IMG/VR virus record: IMGVR_UViG_3300022927_000021
Span: 1-62,467 of that record
Source of the DNA: a virus
Strand: one strand, 5' to 3'
Length of the DNA: 62,467 bases
The number at the start of each line of letters is the position of its first letter. Position 1 is the first letter of the stretch. The position numbers and the translations under genes were made by a program. Below are positions 31,794 to 40,725 of the stretch, piece after piece. Under the pieces are notes generated by a model. It was not told where the DNA came from. It worked only from the letters and a program-made list of their open reading frames with translations, and searched no databases.

Positions 31794-33743
31794 ATGGCGA
31801 AATATGTAGGCGCACAACCGAGAGTATCAGGTAATAGATTAGATGGCGGTACAATTACCACTTTCAGTTCAACTGGAATTGATGATAGTGCATCAACCGT
31901 AACGAATTTAACAATTACAGATACACAGCAAACACAAACTGGCATTATTGTAAATACTGCCACAACTGGTATTCACACATTTAATACCGATACTTTAGCA
32001 ATTGATACTGACAATGATAGAATTGGTATCAATGTTGCCGCGCCTGCACATGCTGTAGATATATCAGGTCAAGTTGTTAATATTTACCATAATGATGCGG
32101 GCGCCGCAGGCGCACCTACAATTATACTTGACAGAGATAGTGCATCTCCTGTAGCAAGTGACCAACTTGCTACATTCTGTGTTAAAGGTAGAAACGATGC
32201 CGCTGAGAGTACAATTTACGCAGAAATGTATGGGCACATTGGTGATCCTACAGATGGAGCAGAAAAAGGTGAGTTTGACTTTAATGTTATGGCAGGTGGA
32301 ACTCTCAAATCTGTATTGATGTTAGGAGCGGATCAAATTATTGTTAATGATGGTCAAACTTCACTTGACTTTCATGTAAAAGGTGATACTGATCCTAATC
32401 TTCTATTTGCAAACACAGTAACTTCAAGAGTTGGTATTGGAACACTGTTACCAGAACAGAAACTTCACGTTGTTGGTGATGTTAAGATTGACGGAACAAT
32501 CACATTCTCAGATACCGCCGCTGGAGCAGGTGCCGCGACATTTACTATTCGTGATGAAAACAATGCTGATAGCGCGGCACAAGCAAGAGTAAATCTAGAA
32601 GATAGTGATGGTGACATTTTAGGAACTGTAGAACTACTAGACGGTGACATGGTAGTTGGTGCTGATGACCAACTTATATTAGCAACTGACAGAAACAACT
32701 CATACGGTGAGTTGAAGTCTACAGTCATGTATGCTCATAAGAGACTACCTGAGGCGGTTCGTCTTAATGGAGTATCAACGCTAACAATTGCTCCTTTGGC
32801 GAACCCTGAGTACTTCTCAGAGCAAACAGCGTGTACTATTACAACATCTTCAACTGGAGAGTTTAGTGCATTCACAGAAGGTGATGTGTGTAAGATTGAA
32901 GGGTGTACAAACGCCGCAAACAATCAGTTAACTCGTATTATGGACATCACAGGTGATGTGATGACAGTTCATGGATTCAGAACTTCATTTGTTTCAGAGA
33001 GTGGTGGTTCAATCACATTGTCTGAAGGTGGTGGTCCGTGTATGCATATTCCACCATATGTTAACTTTACATATGCAACATATGGACAAGACCAGAATAC
33101 TTCTCGCGTTGCGACAATGCGCTATGTAAGAAATGCTATTTCTGGTTTGATTGATAGTTCACCTGCCGCACTAGATACGCTTAATGAACTTGCCGCGGCG
33201 ATTAACGATGATGCAAACTTTGCTACAACTATATCCAATTCACTAGCATTAAAAGCAAATACCGATATGGACAACTTAACTGCTACCGGTATTGAGCAAA
33301 TTAGAGACTATGTTGGTACATACGTTTCATCTGGTACTGGTACATTTACTGGAGCAGGAAACACTATTGTAGTAACAAACAATGATGCTGGTGATGTTAT
33401 TGATTTTCAAATTGATGTTAATGCACCAACAATTGAAGTAGATATCACTGGAGATATTACTGCTAATGGTTCTGGAACAATGACAGATTTACAAGATGTT
33501 ACAATATCAATTACTGGTGCGACCTTATCTGCGGCAAGCGTTAATGCAACCGCTCTTGTTACTGCACCAAACTTAGCAAACATTGTTACAGGTCTTACCA
33601 GAATTACATCAATTCAAGGTAGTGATGATTTGATTGTTGCTGATGCTGATGATGGATTTGCTTTGAAGAAAATTGCAAGAAGCATTGTAGCACCTGCGGC
33701 ATTGAGTGAAGACTTAGGTTTCTTTGCTATCGCTATGGGTTAA
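31794..33743 (+). CDS. Tail-fibre-like protein
   Basis: 649 aa. Starts MAKYVGAQPRVSGNRLDGGTITTFSSTGIDDSASTVTNLTITDTQ, with alternating beta repeats, and contains RIGINVAAPAHAVDISGQV and RVGIGTLLPEQKLHVVGDVKIDGTI, the (R)(I/V)GIGT..P...L.V.G pattern of fibre shafts and S74-type proteins. A helical zone follows (SSPAALDTLNELAAAINDDANFATTISNSLALKAN), also a fibre hallmark. No peptidase S74 catalytic end seen. Probable long or side tail fibre. Confidence 0.75.
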   Translation: MAKYVGAQPRVSGNRLDGGTITTFSSTGIDDSASTVTNLTITDTQQTQTGIIVNTATTGIHTFNTDTLAIDTDNDRIGINVAAPAHAVDISGQVVNIYHNDAGAAGAPTIILDRDSASPVASDQLATFCVKGRNDAAESTIYAEMYGHIGDPTDGAEKGEFDFNVMAGGTLKSVLMLGADQIIVNDGQTSLDFHVKGDTDPNLLFANTVTSRVGIGTLLPEQKLHVVGDVKIDGTITFSDTAAGAGAATFTIRDENNADSAAQARVNLEDSDGDILGTVELLDGDMVVGADDQLILATDRNNSYGELKSTVMYAHKRLPEAVRLNGVSTLTIAPLANPEYFSEQTACTITTSSTGEFSAFTEGDVCKIEGCTNAANNQLTRIMDITGDVMTVHGFRTSFVSESGGSITLSEGGGPCMHIPPYVNFTYATYGQDQNTSRVATMRYVRNAISGLIDSSPAALDTLNELAAAINDDANFATTISNSLALKANTDMDNLTATGIEQIRDYVGTYVSSGTGTFTGAGNTIVVTNNDAGDVIDFQIDVNAPTIEVDITGDITANGSGTMTDLQDVTISITGATLSAASVNATALVTAPNLANIVTGLTRITSIQGSDDLIVADADDGFALKKIARSIVAPAALSEDLGFFAIAMG

Positions 33744-33758
33744 TAGCAGAGAAAATAT

Positions 33759-33766
33759 TATAAATA
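33759..33766 (+). promoter_or_regulatory. Late promoter box TATAAATA
   Basis: Exact box; predicted start about 33772, leader 20 nt to ATG 33792. Confidence 0.6.
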
Positions 33767-33791
33767 GAGTAAAGAGATAGGATAACTAAAA

Positions 33792-34121
33792 ATGGCAGTT
33801 GGTAATTTTAAAAATGCAAAAGTAAGTGGTGCTTCCACATCAGGAACTTCATTATATACAGTTCCCTCAGGTAAGTATACTACAATTCACGCAATTTATG
33901 TGACTAACAGATATAATCTTGAAGATTTGTATTGCAACATCGCAATCGATGATGGTGCAGGTAACTTGTTTTACATTGCATACTTATATCCTGTAGCGGC
34001 AAACTTAGGCGCCGTCTGGGAAAGACCTATAAATTTAGAAGATGGTGAAATACTAAAAGTGACTGCCTCAAGAGCGGATTCACTGGATGTGGTCGCTAGT
34101 GTTCTAGAATTTACACCGTAA
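33792..34121 (+). CDS. Small beta-sandwich virion protein
   Basis: 109 aa: KVSGASTSGTSLYTVPSGKYTTIHAIYVTNRYNLEDLYCNIAIDDGAGNLFYIAYLYPVAANLGAVWERPINLEDGEILKVTASRADSLDVVASVLEF. It has the same strand order as the gene at 31457 (LYTVPSGK, I.V.N, then L..GE.L.V.AS). It has its own late promoter, so probably abundant. Likely a decoration or fibre-associated protein. Confidence 0.55.
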   Translation: MAVGNFKNAKVSGASTSGTSLYTVPSGKYTTIHAIYVTNRYNLEDLYCNIAIDDGAGNLFYIAYLYPVAANLGAVWERPINLEDGEILKVTASRADSLDVVASVLEFTP

Positions 34122-34135
34122 AGAGAGAGTAATAG

Positions 34136-36529
34136 ATGCCTTATATTGGAAGAACAACAGACGTAAAAGTAAGACAACAAAGAATATTAGGAGATGGTAC
34201 TCAGAAAATCTTCACATTAGATTTTGTGCCAAATTCTGATAATCAGTTGGCGTGTTATTTAGATGGTACGTTTCTAAATGACCAAGATTGGGTATTCAAG
34301 CATCCTAATAAGGTTGTTCTTGCTGACGCACCAGGTGATGGAACTGAACTAGTCATTGTTGCGCCTAAGGCAACAGATATTCAATCTACCAGACATAAAC
34401 TTCACATTGCAGATAATATTCAGAGAATTTTTGATTGTGGATTTATTCCTCCTAACGAATATTCAGTTTTAGTTACCGTTAATGGTGAAGTGCAACAAGA
34501 TAGAGATTATGTGCTTTCTGGTAGTAAGGTAATTCTTAATACTGTTCCATCTCTTAATGCTGAAGTAGAAATCAGAGGAATCTATGATATCATTGATCCT
34601 ACTGGTCAAACTTTAGCATCAAACAATCTTGCAATTAGACGCACTAGAGAAAAGACTGATGGATATCAGAATATTATTCCTATGCATCAGTATGTGCAAA
34701 ATGAAAATAACGTAATTGTATGTAGAGGTAGTTCGGATAACGGCGATGCTATTGTATCTAACCAGCGCGAATATTTAATTACAAGTGGTTACAAATATGT
34801 TCACAATGATGTTCTAACCGAAAACACAGAAATTGAGTTTAGAAATCTCCAAGAAGGTTCTCCTGCACAGTATACAAATCTGTGTAGACGAGTTATTATG
34901 ACTAAAGACTTTGAGGGTGTTCCTGCTACTGTTTCTGTTGGTGCTTCAGGCACTAGTGGATATACAACTGCCAATAATGTTAGAGCATATGGTGGTTCTG
35001 GAAATGAACTATGGGTTAATATCACTGCCGCGGGAGGCGTTGTAACTGGCGTTTCAATTTCCAGCATCACAGCAAATCAATTCTCGCGAGAATTTCAAAC
35101 ATCAGAAGCATTGAATATTTATCAAGCAGGTAGTACAAATGATGCTACAGTTATTATCGATAGTGTTACCAATAATGACGGACAACAGTATTTTGATATT
35201 AATAACACCAGATGGGATTCATTAGATAATGCATGGTTGTCAGATACAGCATACACACTGACGAATAATGAACATGAATATCTAGTATCAGTAGATGGTA
35301 TTATTCAACCATATAATACATATACCAATACTGCAGGAGGACCAGGAGACCCATCTGGATCAGCAATTACTACTGTTAATATAGGTTCACTTGTTGGCGA
35401 AGATGAAAACGCTTCTTTTGTTGAAATTAGGGACATTGAAAGATTAATTAGTGACCTAGACGTTTCAATTAATGGTTCTGTTGGTGTAGAGCGTATAGTG
35501 TGGTCGACAACAGGTGCCTCAGCGGCATTTGACATAACATCAGGTTATACTGCAAGAACTTCAGACTTCCAAGCGACATTTAACTCAAACTTAGCAAACG
35601 AACAAAAGTTTATGGTGATTGTCAACGGTATTATTCAGGACAGAGATAGTTGGGCATTAACCACAGATACTTTAACTATAGGTGGGACTGCCGGTCATTC
35701 AGATGATGCTGTTACAGGCGCGCCAGTTGTTGTTGAACTAATTTTCTTCACTGGACTTGATTCCACATGTCAAGATGCTTTACAAATTGATATGACAGGA
35801 AATCCTGCAACTGGTGTTGGTGACCATAAGTTTATTCGTCTATACGATAGAGCAACCGGAACTATTGAATTACATCCAGACAGCGAATCCTCTGTAATCA
35901 TCTATATTGATGGTGTATTACAGCAAGACAAAGCATATTTTGTAAATAATAACAAGATTTGTTTCTTTGATGAAGCACCTCAGTTTGGTTCTATAATTAA
36001 TGTGAAAGTTTTGAAGTGTACTGAAGTTGCCGCGGCGAATAGAAGAAAAGCAATGTTTAGAGGTGATGGTAGTAGTGTCAATTATACATTACCATTTACG
36101 TCTACGACAACTCCAGATGATTTTGGTATTTTAGTATATGTGAATGGTAGAATGTATAGAGATAATGAATATGCATTGACTGGAACAAATCTAACATTTA
36201 ACACCGCACCTACAAGTGATGCATTTGTTGAAGTTATTGGTATATTCGATATTACAACTTATGCTGGTGTATCATCAGATACTAACTTAGAAACCAAAAA
36301 ATTAACAATCGTATGTGATGGTATTAGACAAATTTTCGATTTGGGGGAACTTGTTTTCGAGAAGCATTCTTATGGAACTGTACAAGACACATATAACGAA
36401 CAAAAACTTCTAGTATTTTTAGATGGTGAATTGAAAGGTCAACATGAATATGTTATTATAGGTAACAAATTATATTTGACTGCAATTCCTAATGATGGAA
36501 ATACCATTGAAGTTGTTAGATTTATATAA
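34136..36529 (+). CDS. Fibre protein of repeated Ig-like/beta modules
   Basis: 797 aa. Begins MPYIGRTTDVKVRQQRILGDGTQKIFTLDFVP, then units of about 75-90 aa of the form F.L.F.P......VY.DG..Q....DY....(N/G)K(I/V).(F/L)..AP..G..(I/V).V. Copies are visible near residues 16-78, 84-146, 360-430, 480-540, 590-650, 655-720 and 735-797. These tandem beta-sandwiches are typical of phage fibre shafts. Directly upstream of the five adhesin-like paralogues, it may be the shaft that carries one of them. Confidence 0.65.
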   Translation: MPYIGRTTDVKVRQQRILGDGTQKIFTLDFVPNSDNQLACYLDGTFLNDQDWVFKHPNKVVLADAPGDGTELVIVAPKATDIQSTRHKLHIADNIQRIFDCGFIPPNEYSVLVTVNGEVQQDRDYVLSGSKVILNTVPSLNAEVEIRGIYDIIDPTGQTLASNNLAIRRTREKTDGYQNIIPMHQYVQNENNVIVCRGSSDNGDAIVSNQREYLITSGYKYVHNDVLTENTEIEFRNLQEGSPAQYTNLCRRVIMTKDFEGVPATVSVGASGTSGYTTANNVRAYGGSGNELWVNITAAGGVVTGVSISSITANQFSREFQTSEALNIYQAGSTNDATVIIDSVTNNDGQQYFDINNTRWDSLDNAWLSDTAYTLTNNEHEYLVSVDGIIQPYNTYTNTAGGPGDPSGSAITTVNIGSLVGEDENASFVEIRDIERLISDLDVSINGSVGVERIVWSTTGASAAFDITSGYTARTSDFQATFNSNLANEQKFMVIVNGIIQDRDSWALTTDTLTIGGTAGHSDDAVTGAPVVVELIFFTGLDSTCQDALQIDMTGNPATGVGDHKFIRLYDRATGTIELHPDSESSVIIYIDGVLQQDKAYFVNNNKICFFDEAPQFGSIINVKVLKCTEVAAANRRKAMFRGDGSSVNYTLPFTSTTTPDDFGILVYVNGRMYRDNEYALTGTNLTFNTAPTSDAFVEVIGIFDITTYAGVSSDTNLETKKLTIVCDGIRQIFDLGELVFEKHSYGTVQDTYNEQKLLVFLDGELKGQHEYVIIGNKLYLTAIPNDGNTIEVVRFI

Positions 36530-36541
36530 AAGGGAACCAAA

Positions 36542-37042
36542 ATGGCATTAACAAAACTAACTAAACATATTGTACATGGAGCAACTATTGTTCAAGTTCG
36601 ATATAAAGACTTTGCGGATATGAACTTTAATAATACCGGCACTGAAAATGACTGGGACAGTATTACGCTAACTCCACAATACGCTGATAGTATCTTAGAG
36701 TGTCATTTTAGTGGTGTTGTTGCAACACCAACACATCCTGATTCCGCTGAAGCAACAATGTATTTGGATATCAACGGCACTAATGAATATACTATCGTTA
36801 ATGTTAGTGGTCCTGGTTCATACTCATTCTCATTCACTCAGTTTGGACAACGAGAAGGTGATTCCGTATCTATGTTCCATAGACATTTACCAGGATCAAC
36901 AAACTTACAAACTATGAAAATTCAAATGTCTAAAAATAATACAAACAATGGTACTACATATTGTTATGATGGATTTTTCTGTGCAAAAGAAGTTGCCGCT
37001 GGAGTTACCTCCGGAACTCCTGGTAATAATTTCGTAAACTAA
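36542..37042 (+). CDS. Adhesin-like paralogue 1 of 5
   Basis: 166 aa. N-terminus MALTKLTKHIVHGATIVQVRYKDFADMN, then TLTPQYADSILECHFSG, a variable central part and MFHRHLPGSTNLQTMKIQMS before a beta-rich end. The frame (M)(A/P)LTK.TK..(V/I).G...(V/L).(Q/H)...D.(S/A)D, (T/F)P...DS.LE..F and H..PG..N is shared with the next four genes. Probably one receptor-binding or tip protein. Function inferred from tandem diversity next to fibre genes. Confidence 0.65.
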   Translation: MALTKLTKHIVHGATIVQVRYKDFADMNFNNTGTENDWDSITLTPQYADSILECHFSGVVATPTHPDSAEATMYLDINGTNEYTIVNVSGPGSYSFSFTQFGQREGDSVSMFHRHLPGSTNLQTMKIQMSKNNTNNGTTYCYDGFFCAKEVAAGVTSGTPGNNFVN

Positions 37043-37068
37043 ATGATTTTAAAATTGGAATTTATATA

Positions 37069-37596
37069 ATGGCGTTAAAGAAAATTAGTAATAAAAGCAT
37101 ATTTGGAACAACATTAGTCCAACATTATGGTTGCGATTTTTCTGATGTTAGTTGTGGTACTTCAGTATGGACCGAATGGGATAACACAACCTTTCAACCA
37201 GTTGAGCGTGATTCCCATTTAGAGTGTGTGTTTACTGGAAGTGTATACGCAGAAAATAGCACGACTGAAACTCTTAGAAGTGGTAATATGCAATTAGTTA
37301 TTGATGGTAATTCAGAATACTTGATGAATGGTATAATTGGTGGAAGAGGAACATTAAGTGGAGAAAGATACTTTTACAATCCAAGATTTTCTCAACATAA
37401 TGTTAGACAGCAATTTAATCTGTCAAACTTTGCTACCGGATTATATTTAAATCACATTATGGCGCCAGGTCACAATAACTTAATTACTGTTGCAATTCAA
37501 GTGAGTGCTGATAATAATCAGCACAATTTACAATTTAAGGACGGTTATATGACTATCACCGAACTTGACGTAAGTGCTTTCACACCGAACACTTAA
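37069..37596 (+). CDS. Adhesin-like paralogue 2 of 5
   Basis: 175 aa. MALKKISNKSIFGTTLVQHYGCDFSDVS..., FQPVERDSHLECVFTGS, then YNPRFSQHNVRQQFNLSNFATG, NHIMAPGHNNLITVAIQVS and a DGYMTITEL end. Closest to paralogue 3, with which it shares the YNPRFSQHNVRQ segment, implying recent duplication or recombination between the two. Role as for paralogue 1. Confidence 0.65.
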   Translation: MALKKISNKSIFGTTLVQHYGCDFSDVSCGTSVWTEWDNTTFQPVERDSHLECVFTGSVYAENSTTETLRSGNMQLVIDGNSEYLMNGIIGGRGTLSGERYFYNPRFSQHNVRQQFNLSNFATGLYLNHIMAPGHNNLITVAIQVSADNNQHNLQFKDGYMTITELDVSAFTPNT

Positions 37597-37607
37597 AGAA
37601 AGATATA

Positions 37608-37615
37608 TATAAATA
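37608..37615 (+). promoter_or_regulatory. Late promoter box TATAAATA in the adhesin array
   Basis: Exact box; predicted start about 37621, leader 26 nt. It gives paralogues 3-5 their own transcript. Confidence 0.6.
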
Positions 37616-37646
37616 TGTATAGAAAAGACATTAAAGGGTAATAAAA

Positions 37647-38174
37647 ATGGCATTAACTAAAGTAACAAAACATATTGTGTTCGGTTCGCAACTGATTGCA
37701 CACTATGGTAAAGACTTATCAGATTTAACTAGTAGTAGTAGTTCTTATACTAGATGGGGTGAAGCGGTAATCTTTACTCCACAATATGCCGATTCCCATT
37801 TGGAAATTGTGTTTACTGGAAGTATGTTTACCGGATCAAACTTCTCCGGAACCAACAGATATGGAAACTTAGCAATTCGAGTTAATGGAACTGATGAGTA
37901 TGTTCAAGAAGGTACGATGGGTAGAGGCGCAACTAATGTTGGTACATTTCATTTCTATAATCCTAGATTTTCGCAACATAATGTCAGACAAGAGTTTCAT
38001 CATTCAAATTTTGGAACTGGTGTATATGCGAACCATATTCACGCTCCAGGAACTACGAATCCACAAACAGTTGAGATTATGATGAGTTCTGATGCTGGAC
38101 AATATAGTATTCAATGTCAAGATGGTTATGTAACTATTTCTGAGATTGCCGGCAATCATCACGATTTGACATAA
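37647..38174 (+). CDS. Adhesin-like paralogue 3 of 5
   Basis: 175 aa. MALTKVTKHIVFGSQLIAHYGKDLSDLTSSSSSYTRWGEAVIFTPQYADSHLEIVFTGS; then FHFYNPRFSQHNVRQEFHHSNFGTGVYANHIHAPGTTNPQTVEIMMSS, DGYVTISEI. Same fold scheme as its neighbours. A late promoter lies just upstream. Confidence 0.65.
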   Translation: MALTKVTKHIVFGSQLIAHYGKDLSDLTSSSSSYTRWGEAVIFTPQYADSHLEIVFTGSMFTGSNFSGTNRYGNLAIRVNGTDEYVQEGTMGRGATNVGTFHFYNPRFSQHNVRQEFHHSNFGTGVYANHIHAPGTTNPQTVEIMMSSDAGQYSIQCQDGYVTISEIAGNHHDLT

Positions 38175-38187
38175 GAGAGGTAAAACA

Positions 38188-38724
38188 ATGGCACTAACTA
38201 AAGTAACAAAACATATCGTACATGGGTCTCTCTTAGTTCAGTTTAAATATGCTGATTTGAGTGACACTAGTATCACATCTAATACACAAACATATCAAGT
38301 GGTTGGAAGCGCAATCACTATGACACCTCAGTATGGGGACTCAATTCTTGAGTGTACGTTCTCAGCATCATATGAACACGACCAGACAGGTTCGGATAGT
38401 CAATATGCTATTTCTTTGTTTGTCAACGGTATTGAAGAATATGAACACACACAACTAGGTGGTGGTCCAACTGGAGGTAATTCGTTTACTCAACATGGTG
38501 GTGAGCATGATAGGGTTTATTCTAATATTTTTCACTCTTCATTTAGAGACACAAAGCAAAGTGTGGGGTGGGTACATAACCACACGCCAGGAAATACTAA
38601 TGCACAAGTAGTTGATGTTAGAGGAAGAAGTATGGATAATAACGGTTGGCAGTTGTATGTTCGTGAGGGGTTCTTAATTGTAAAAGAACTGTCTATGGGA
38701 GTTAACTCAGGATCGCAGAACTAA
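38188..38724 (+). CDS. Adhesin-like paralogue 4 of 5
   Basis: 178 aa. MALTKVTKHIVHGSLLVQFKYADLSDTSITSNTQTYQVVG, MTPQYGDSILECTFSAS; then GGNSFTQHGGEHDRVYSNIFHSSF, VHNHTPGNTNAQVVDVRGRS and EGFLIVKEL. Pairs with paralogue 5 by the HGGEHDRV segment and the TSNTQ stretch. The first 20 residues are almost identical to paralogues 1 and 3, the rest strongly diverged. Confidence 0.65.
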   Translation: MALTKVTKHIVHGSLLVQFKYADLSDTSITSNTQTYQVVGSAITMTPQYGDSILECTFSASYEHDQTGSDSQYAISLFVNGIEEYEHTQLGGGPTGGNSFTQHGGEHDRVYSNIFHSSFRDTKQSVGWVHNHTPGNTNAQVVDVRGRSMDNNGWQLYVREGFLIVKELSMGVNSGSQN

Positions 38725-38742
38725 TTATGATTGAGGTGTACT

Positions 38743-39285
38743 GTGCCATTAACAAAAATTACTAAAAAGTCTATTAAAGGTAGTCTACTACTTCAATATA
38801 AATATATAGATTTATCGGATTCTTCCTTAACTTCAAATACACAAGGGTTTACTCGACATGGTGAAGTTCTAGAACTTACACCATTGGTTGGGGATTCAAT
38901 ATTAGAAGTTACGTTTTCTGCAAATATAAGACAAGGGTCTACTGGTGATGATGACCAGTATGAATTTGCACTATATATTAATGGAGAACAAGAATATTTA
39001 GAAAGTCAACTTCTTGGTGGTCAAGCAAGTGGAAATGCTTATTCGGTACATGGTGGTGAACATGATAGGGTAACTGCACATGTGCAGTACGCATCCTTTG
39101 CCGAGAAAATACAAAATGTAGGATTAGTGCATTGCCATCAACCAGGAAATACAAATAAACAGGAAATAGAAATTCGTTTTAGATGTGTAGATAGCAATTC
39201 GAAGAGTGTACACATGAGTGAAGGATTTTTGATTGCGAAAGAAATGGGTGCCGACAATGCTGGATTGTCAGGTACGCTGAACTAA
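38743..39285 (+). CDS. Adhesin-like paralogue 5 of 5 (GTG start)
   Basis: 180 aa. I start it at GTG 38743 (MPLTKITKKSIKGSLLLQYKYIDLSDSSLTSNTQ) because this aligns with the MALTK starts of the other copies and SD tgagg lies about 6 nt upstream. The TTG at 38731 would add four unrelated residues. Contains LVGDSILEVTFSAN, YSVHGGEHDRVTAHVQYASF, VHCHQPGNTNKQEIEI and EGFLIAKEM. Most similar to paralogue 4. Confidence 0.65.
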   Translation: MPLTKITKKSIKGSLLLQYKYIDLSDSSLTSNTQGFTRHGEVLELTPLVGDSILEVTFSANIRQGSTGDDDQYEFALYINGEQEYLESQLLGGQASGNAYSVHGGEHDRVTAHVQYASFAEKIQNVGLVHCHQPGNTNKQEIEIRFRCVDSNSKSVHMSEGFLIAKEMGADNAGLSGTLN

Positions 39286-39319
39286 ATAACATTTAAGTAT
39301 ATTATAGGAGTATTAAATA

Positions 39320-40201
39320 ATGTCAGATACAATTCCAACCGCCGTTATGAAGAGAAGTGGTCCACAGTCTTTGGAAGAACTTAGACGTAAAGGACCTGCT
39401 ACGAGAGAAGAAATTGATGCGTTAGCAGAAAAGTATGGTATGGGAGTTGGTCTCACCAATGCTGAAAATGATAGAGTTGCCGAGTATTTTAAAACACGAA
39501 GAAATGCTGGAGATTTGGCAACATTATTAGGAGTTCTTTATCCAAACTGTGAATGGACAATGCGAGGTACCAGAAAAGATAACCAAGCAAAAACTTTTGA
39601 TGATAGAAATCCTAACACATGGGATGCCGCTTTATATGAGCAACTTGAGTGGGATGATGATAACCCTCTTCCTAAACCTACAAAAGCAGAGTTACAAAAG
39701 ATGATTCCTTTTGTACAAGATATTCTAGACCAAGAAGCATATATAAAAATGCGTAGGCAGTTTTACCCAACAGAACCACAGATGGTTCGTGCGATGTGGG
39801 AATATATTGTTGAAGGTAATAGAGAAGGTATTGATGCACTTCAAGCGCGAAGACTTGCTGTTAAAAAGCGTTTTCCGAAACCAGAAAACAAACATTGGAT
39901 GGTTCAATCGGAAGATTATTTAAGAGTATATCCTAATAGTCCTGCTGACATTTTGCGAGACATTGATGAAGAAGAATTAAGAAAATTAGCATTTTCTCCA
40001 GGTGTTCAAAGTGAAGATGCTGAACCACTTGCAACCTCACTATCACTATCAGAACAAGCAGAGAAAATTCTTGCTAAAAGAGCAAAAACTAAAGTTGGAC
40101 AGCATCTTGGAGGAGATAATCATATCTTTATTACTCCTACACTTGAAGACGTTGATGAATTAAAAGAAAAATTATCAAAGTCAAATGCCGAAGATGAATA
40201 A
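39320..40201 (+). CDS. Conserved helical protein after the adhesin array
   Basis: 293 aa. PQSLEELRRKGPATREEIDALAEKYGMGVGLTNAENDRVAEYF...GDLATLLGVLYPNCEWTMRGT, then TWDAALYEQLEWDDDNPLPKPTKAEL and a charged helical C-terminus. The WDAALYEQLEW...N.LP.PT..E short stretch recalls proteins of the XkdW/tail-fibre-assembly sort, but I cannot assign it. It could be a virion protein or an assembly factor for the fibres. Confidence 0.55.
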   Translation: MSDTIPTAVMKRSGPQSLEELRRKGPATREEIDALAEKYGMGVGLTNAENDRVAEYFKTRRNAGDLATLLGVLYPNCEWTMRGTRKDNQAKTFDDRNPNTWDAALYEQLEWDDDNPLPKPTKAELQKMIPFVQDILDQEAYIKMRRQFYPTEPQMVRAMWEYIVEGNREGIDALQARRLAVKKRFPKPENKHWMVQSEDYLRVYPNSPADILRDIDEEELRKLAFSPGVQSEDAEPLATSLSLSEQAEKILAKRAKTKVGQHLGGDNHIFITPTLEDVDELKEKLSKSNAEDE

Positions 40202-40208
40202 ATAGATA

Positions 40209-40216
40209 TATAAATA
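40209..40216 (+). promoter_or_regulatory. Late promoter box TATAAATA
   Basis: Exact box; predicted start about 40222, leader 19 nt to ATG 40241, with SD aggaga. Confidence 0.6.
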
Positions 40217-40240
40217 AAAAAGTAATAGGAGAGTAAAACT

Positions 40241-40636
40241 ATGCCATTAAGAAACGGTAGATTAGTTCTAGAACGTCAAGTTAGTGACTTTGCCGAAAGG
40301 TTTACGGTAGACCCCAATAATCTGCTATCTGTTGGTACAGTAGTTGGATTAGCAACCTCAGGTAACTATGAGTTAGCAATTACAACAGGTTCATCGGACA
40401 ACAAAGCAATTGGTGTTATATATGCTTTAGATAGAAGTTCAAATCCATATGTCGCACTTAAAGGTAGATGCATTGTTAATACTAGAGGAGTGGTTGCCAA
40501 GGGTGATACTCTTGTGTTAAGTTCATCTAAAGGTAAGTTAACAACAAACAACGCCGCGGCATTTCAGGATGTTAAAGCACTGGCGATTACAACAACTAAC
40601 GATGAACACGGTCAAGTTGAGTGTATTCTAGTCTAG
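40241..40636 (+). CDS. Small beta-rich virion (decoration-like) protein
   Basis: 131 aa. PLRNGRLVLERQVSDFAERFTVDPNNLLSVGTVVGLATSGNYELAITTGSSDNKAIGVIYALD...GRCIVNTRGVVAKGDTLVLSSSKGKLT. The G...(A)IGV(I/V)....(V/A)L.G...V.T.G.V.KGD.L..S...G order resembles small capsid decoration or peptidase-G2-like beta barrels. Own late promoter upstream, strong terminator downstream. Confidence 0.6.
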   Translation: MPLRNGRLVLERQVSDFAERFTVDPNNLLSVGTVVGLATSGNYELAITTGSSDNKAIGVIYALDRSSNPYVALKGRCIVNTRGVVAKGDTLVLSSSKGKLTTNNAAAFQDVKALAITTTNDEHGQVECILV

Positions 40637-40671
40637 ACAATAATAAAAACACCATAATAATAAAACTCAAT

Positions 40672-40723
40672 AATCTCCAAGGTATAAATACTATTAGAAC
40701 ATAGATACCTTGGAGATTTTTTT
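40672..40723 (+). terminator. 14-bp-stem terminator that embeds the gp13 promoter and SD
   Basis: Perfect stem AATCTCCAAGGTAT (40672-40685)/ATACCTTGGAGATT (40705-40718), 19-nt loop, T run to 40723. It ends the virion unit. The late box TATAAATA (40683-40690) begins in its 5' arm and the ggag SD of gp13 (40712-40715) lies in its 3' arm. Confidence 0.88.
40683..40690 (+). promoter_or_regulatory. Late promoter box TATAAATA inside the terminator hairpin
   Basis: Exact box; predicted +1 about 40696, in the hairpin loop. Transcripts from here lack the 5' arm, so they cannot form the terminator and leave the gp13 SD free. Confidence 0.6.
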
Positions 40724-40725
40724 AT

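Noticed and set aside
38731-38742. TTG start for adhesin paralogue 5
   Set aside because: Would add four residues absent from the other copies; GTG 38743 has the better SD and aligns with the family start.
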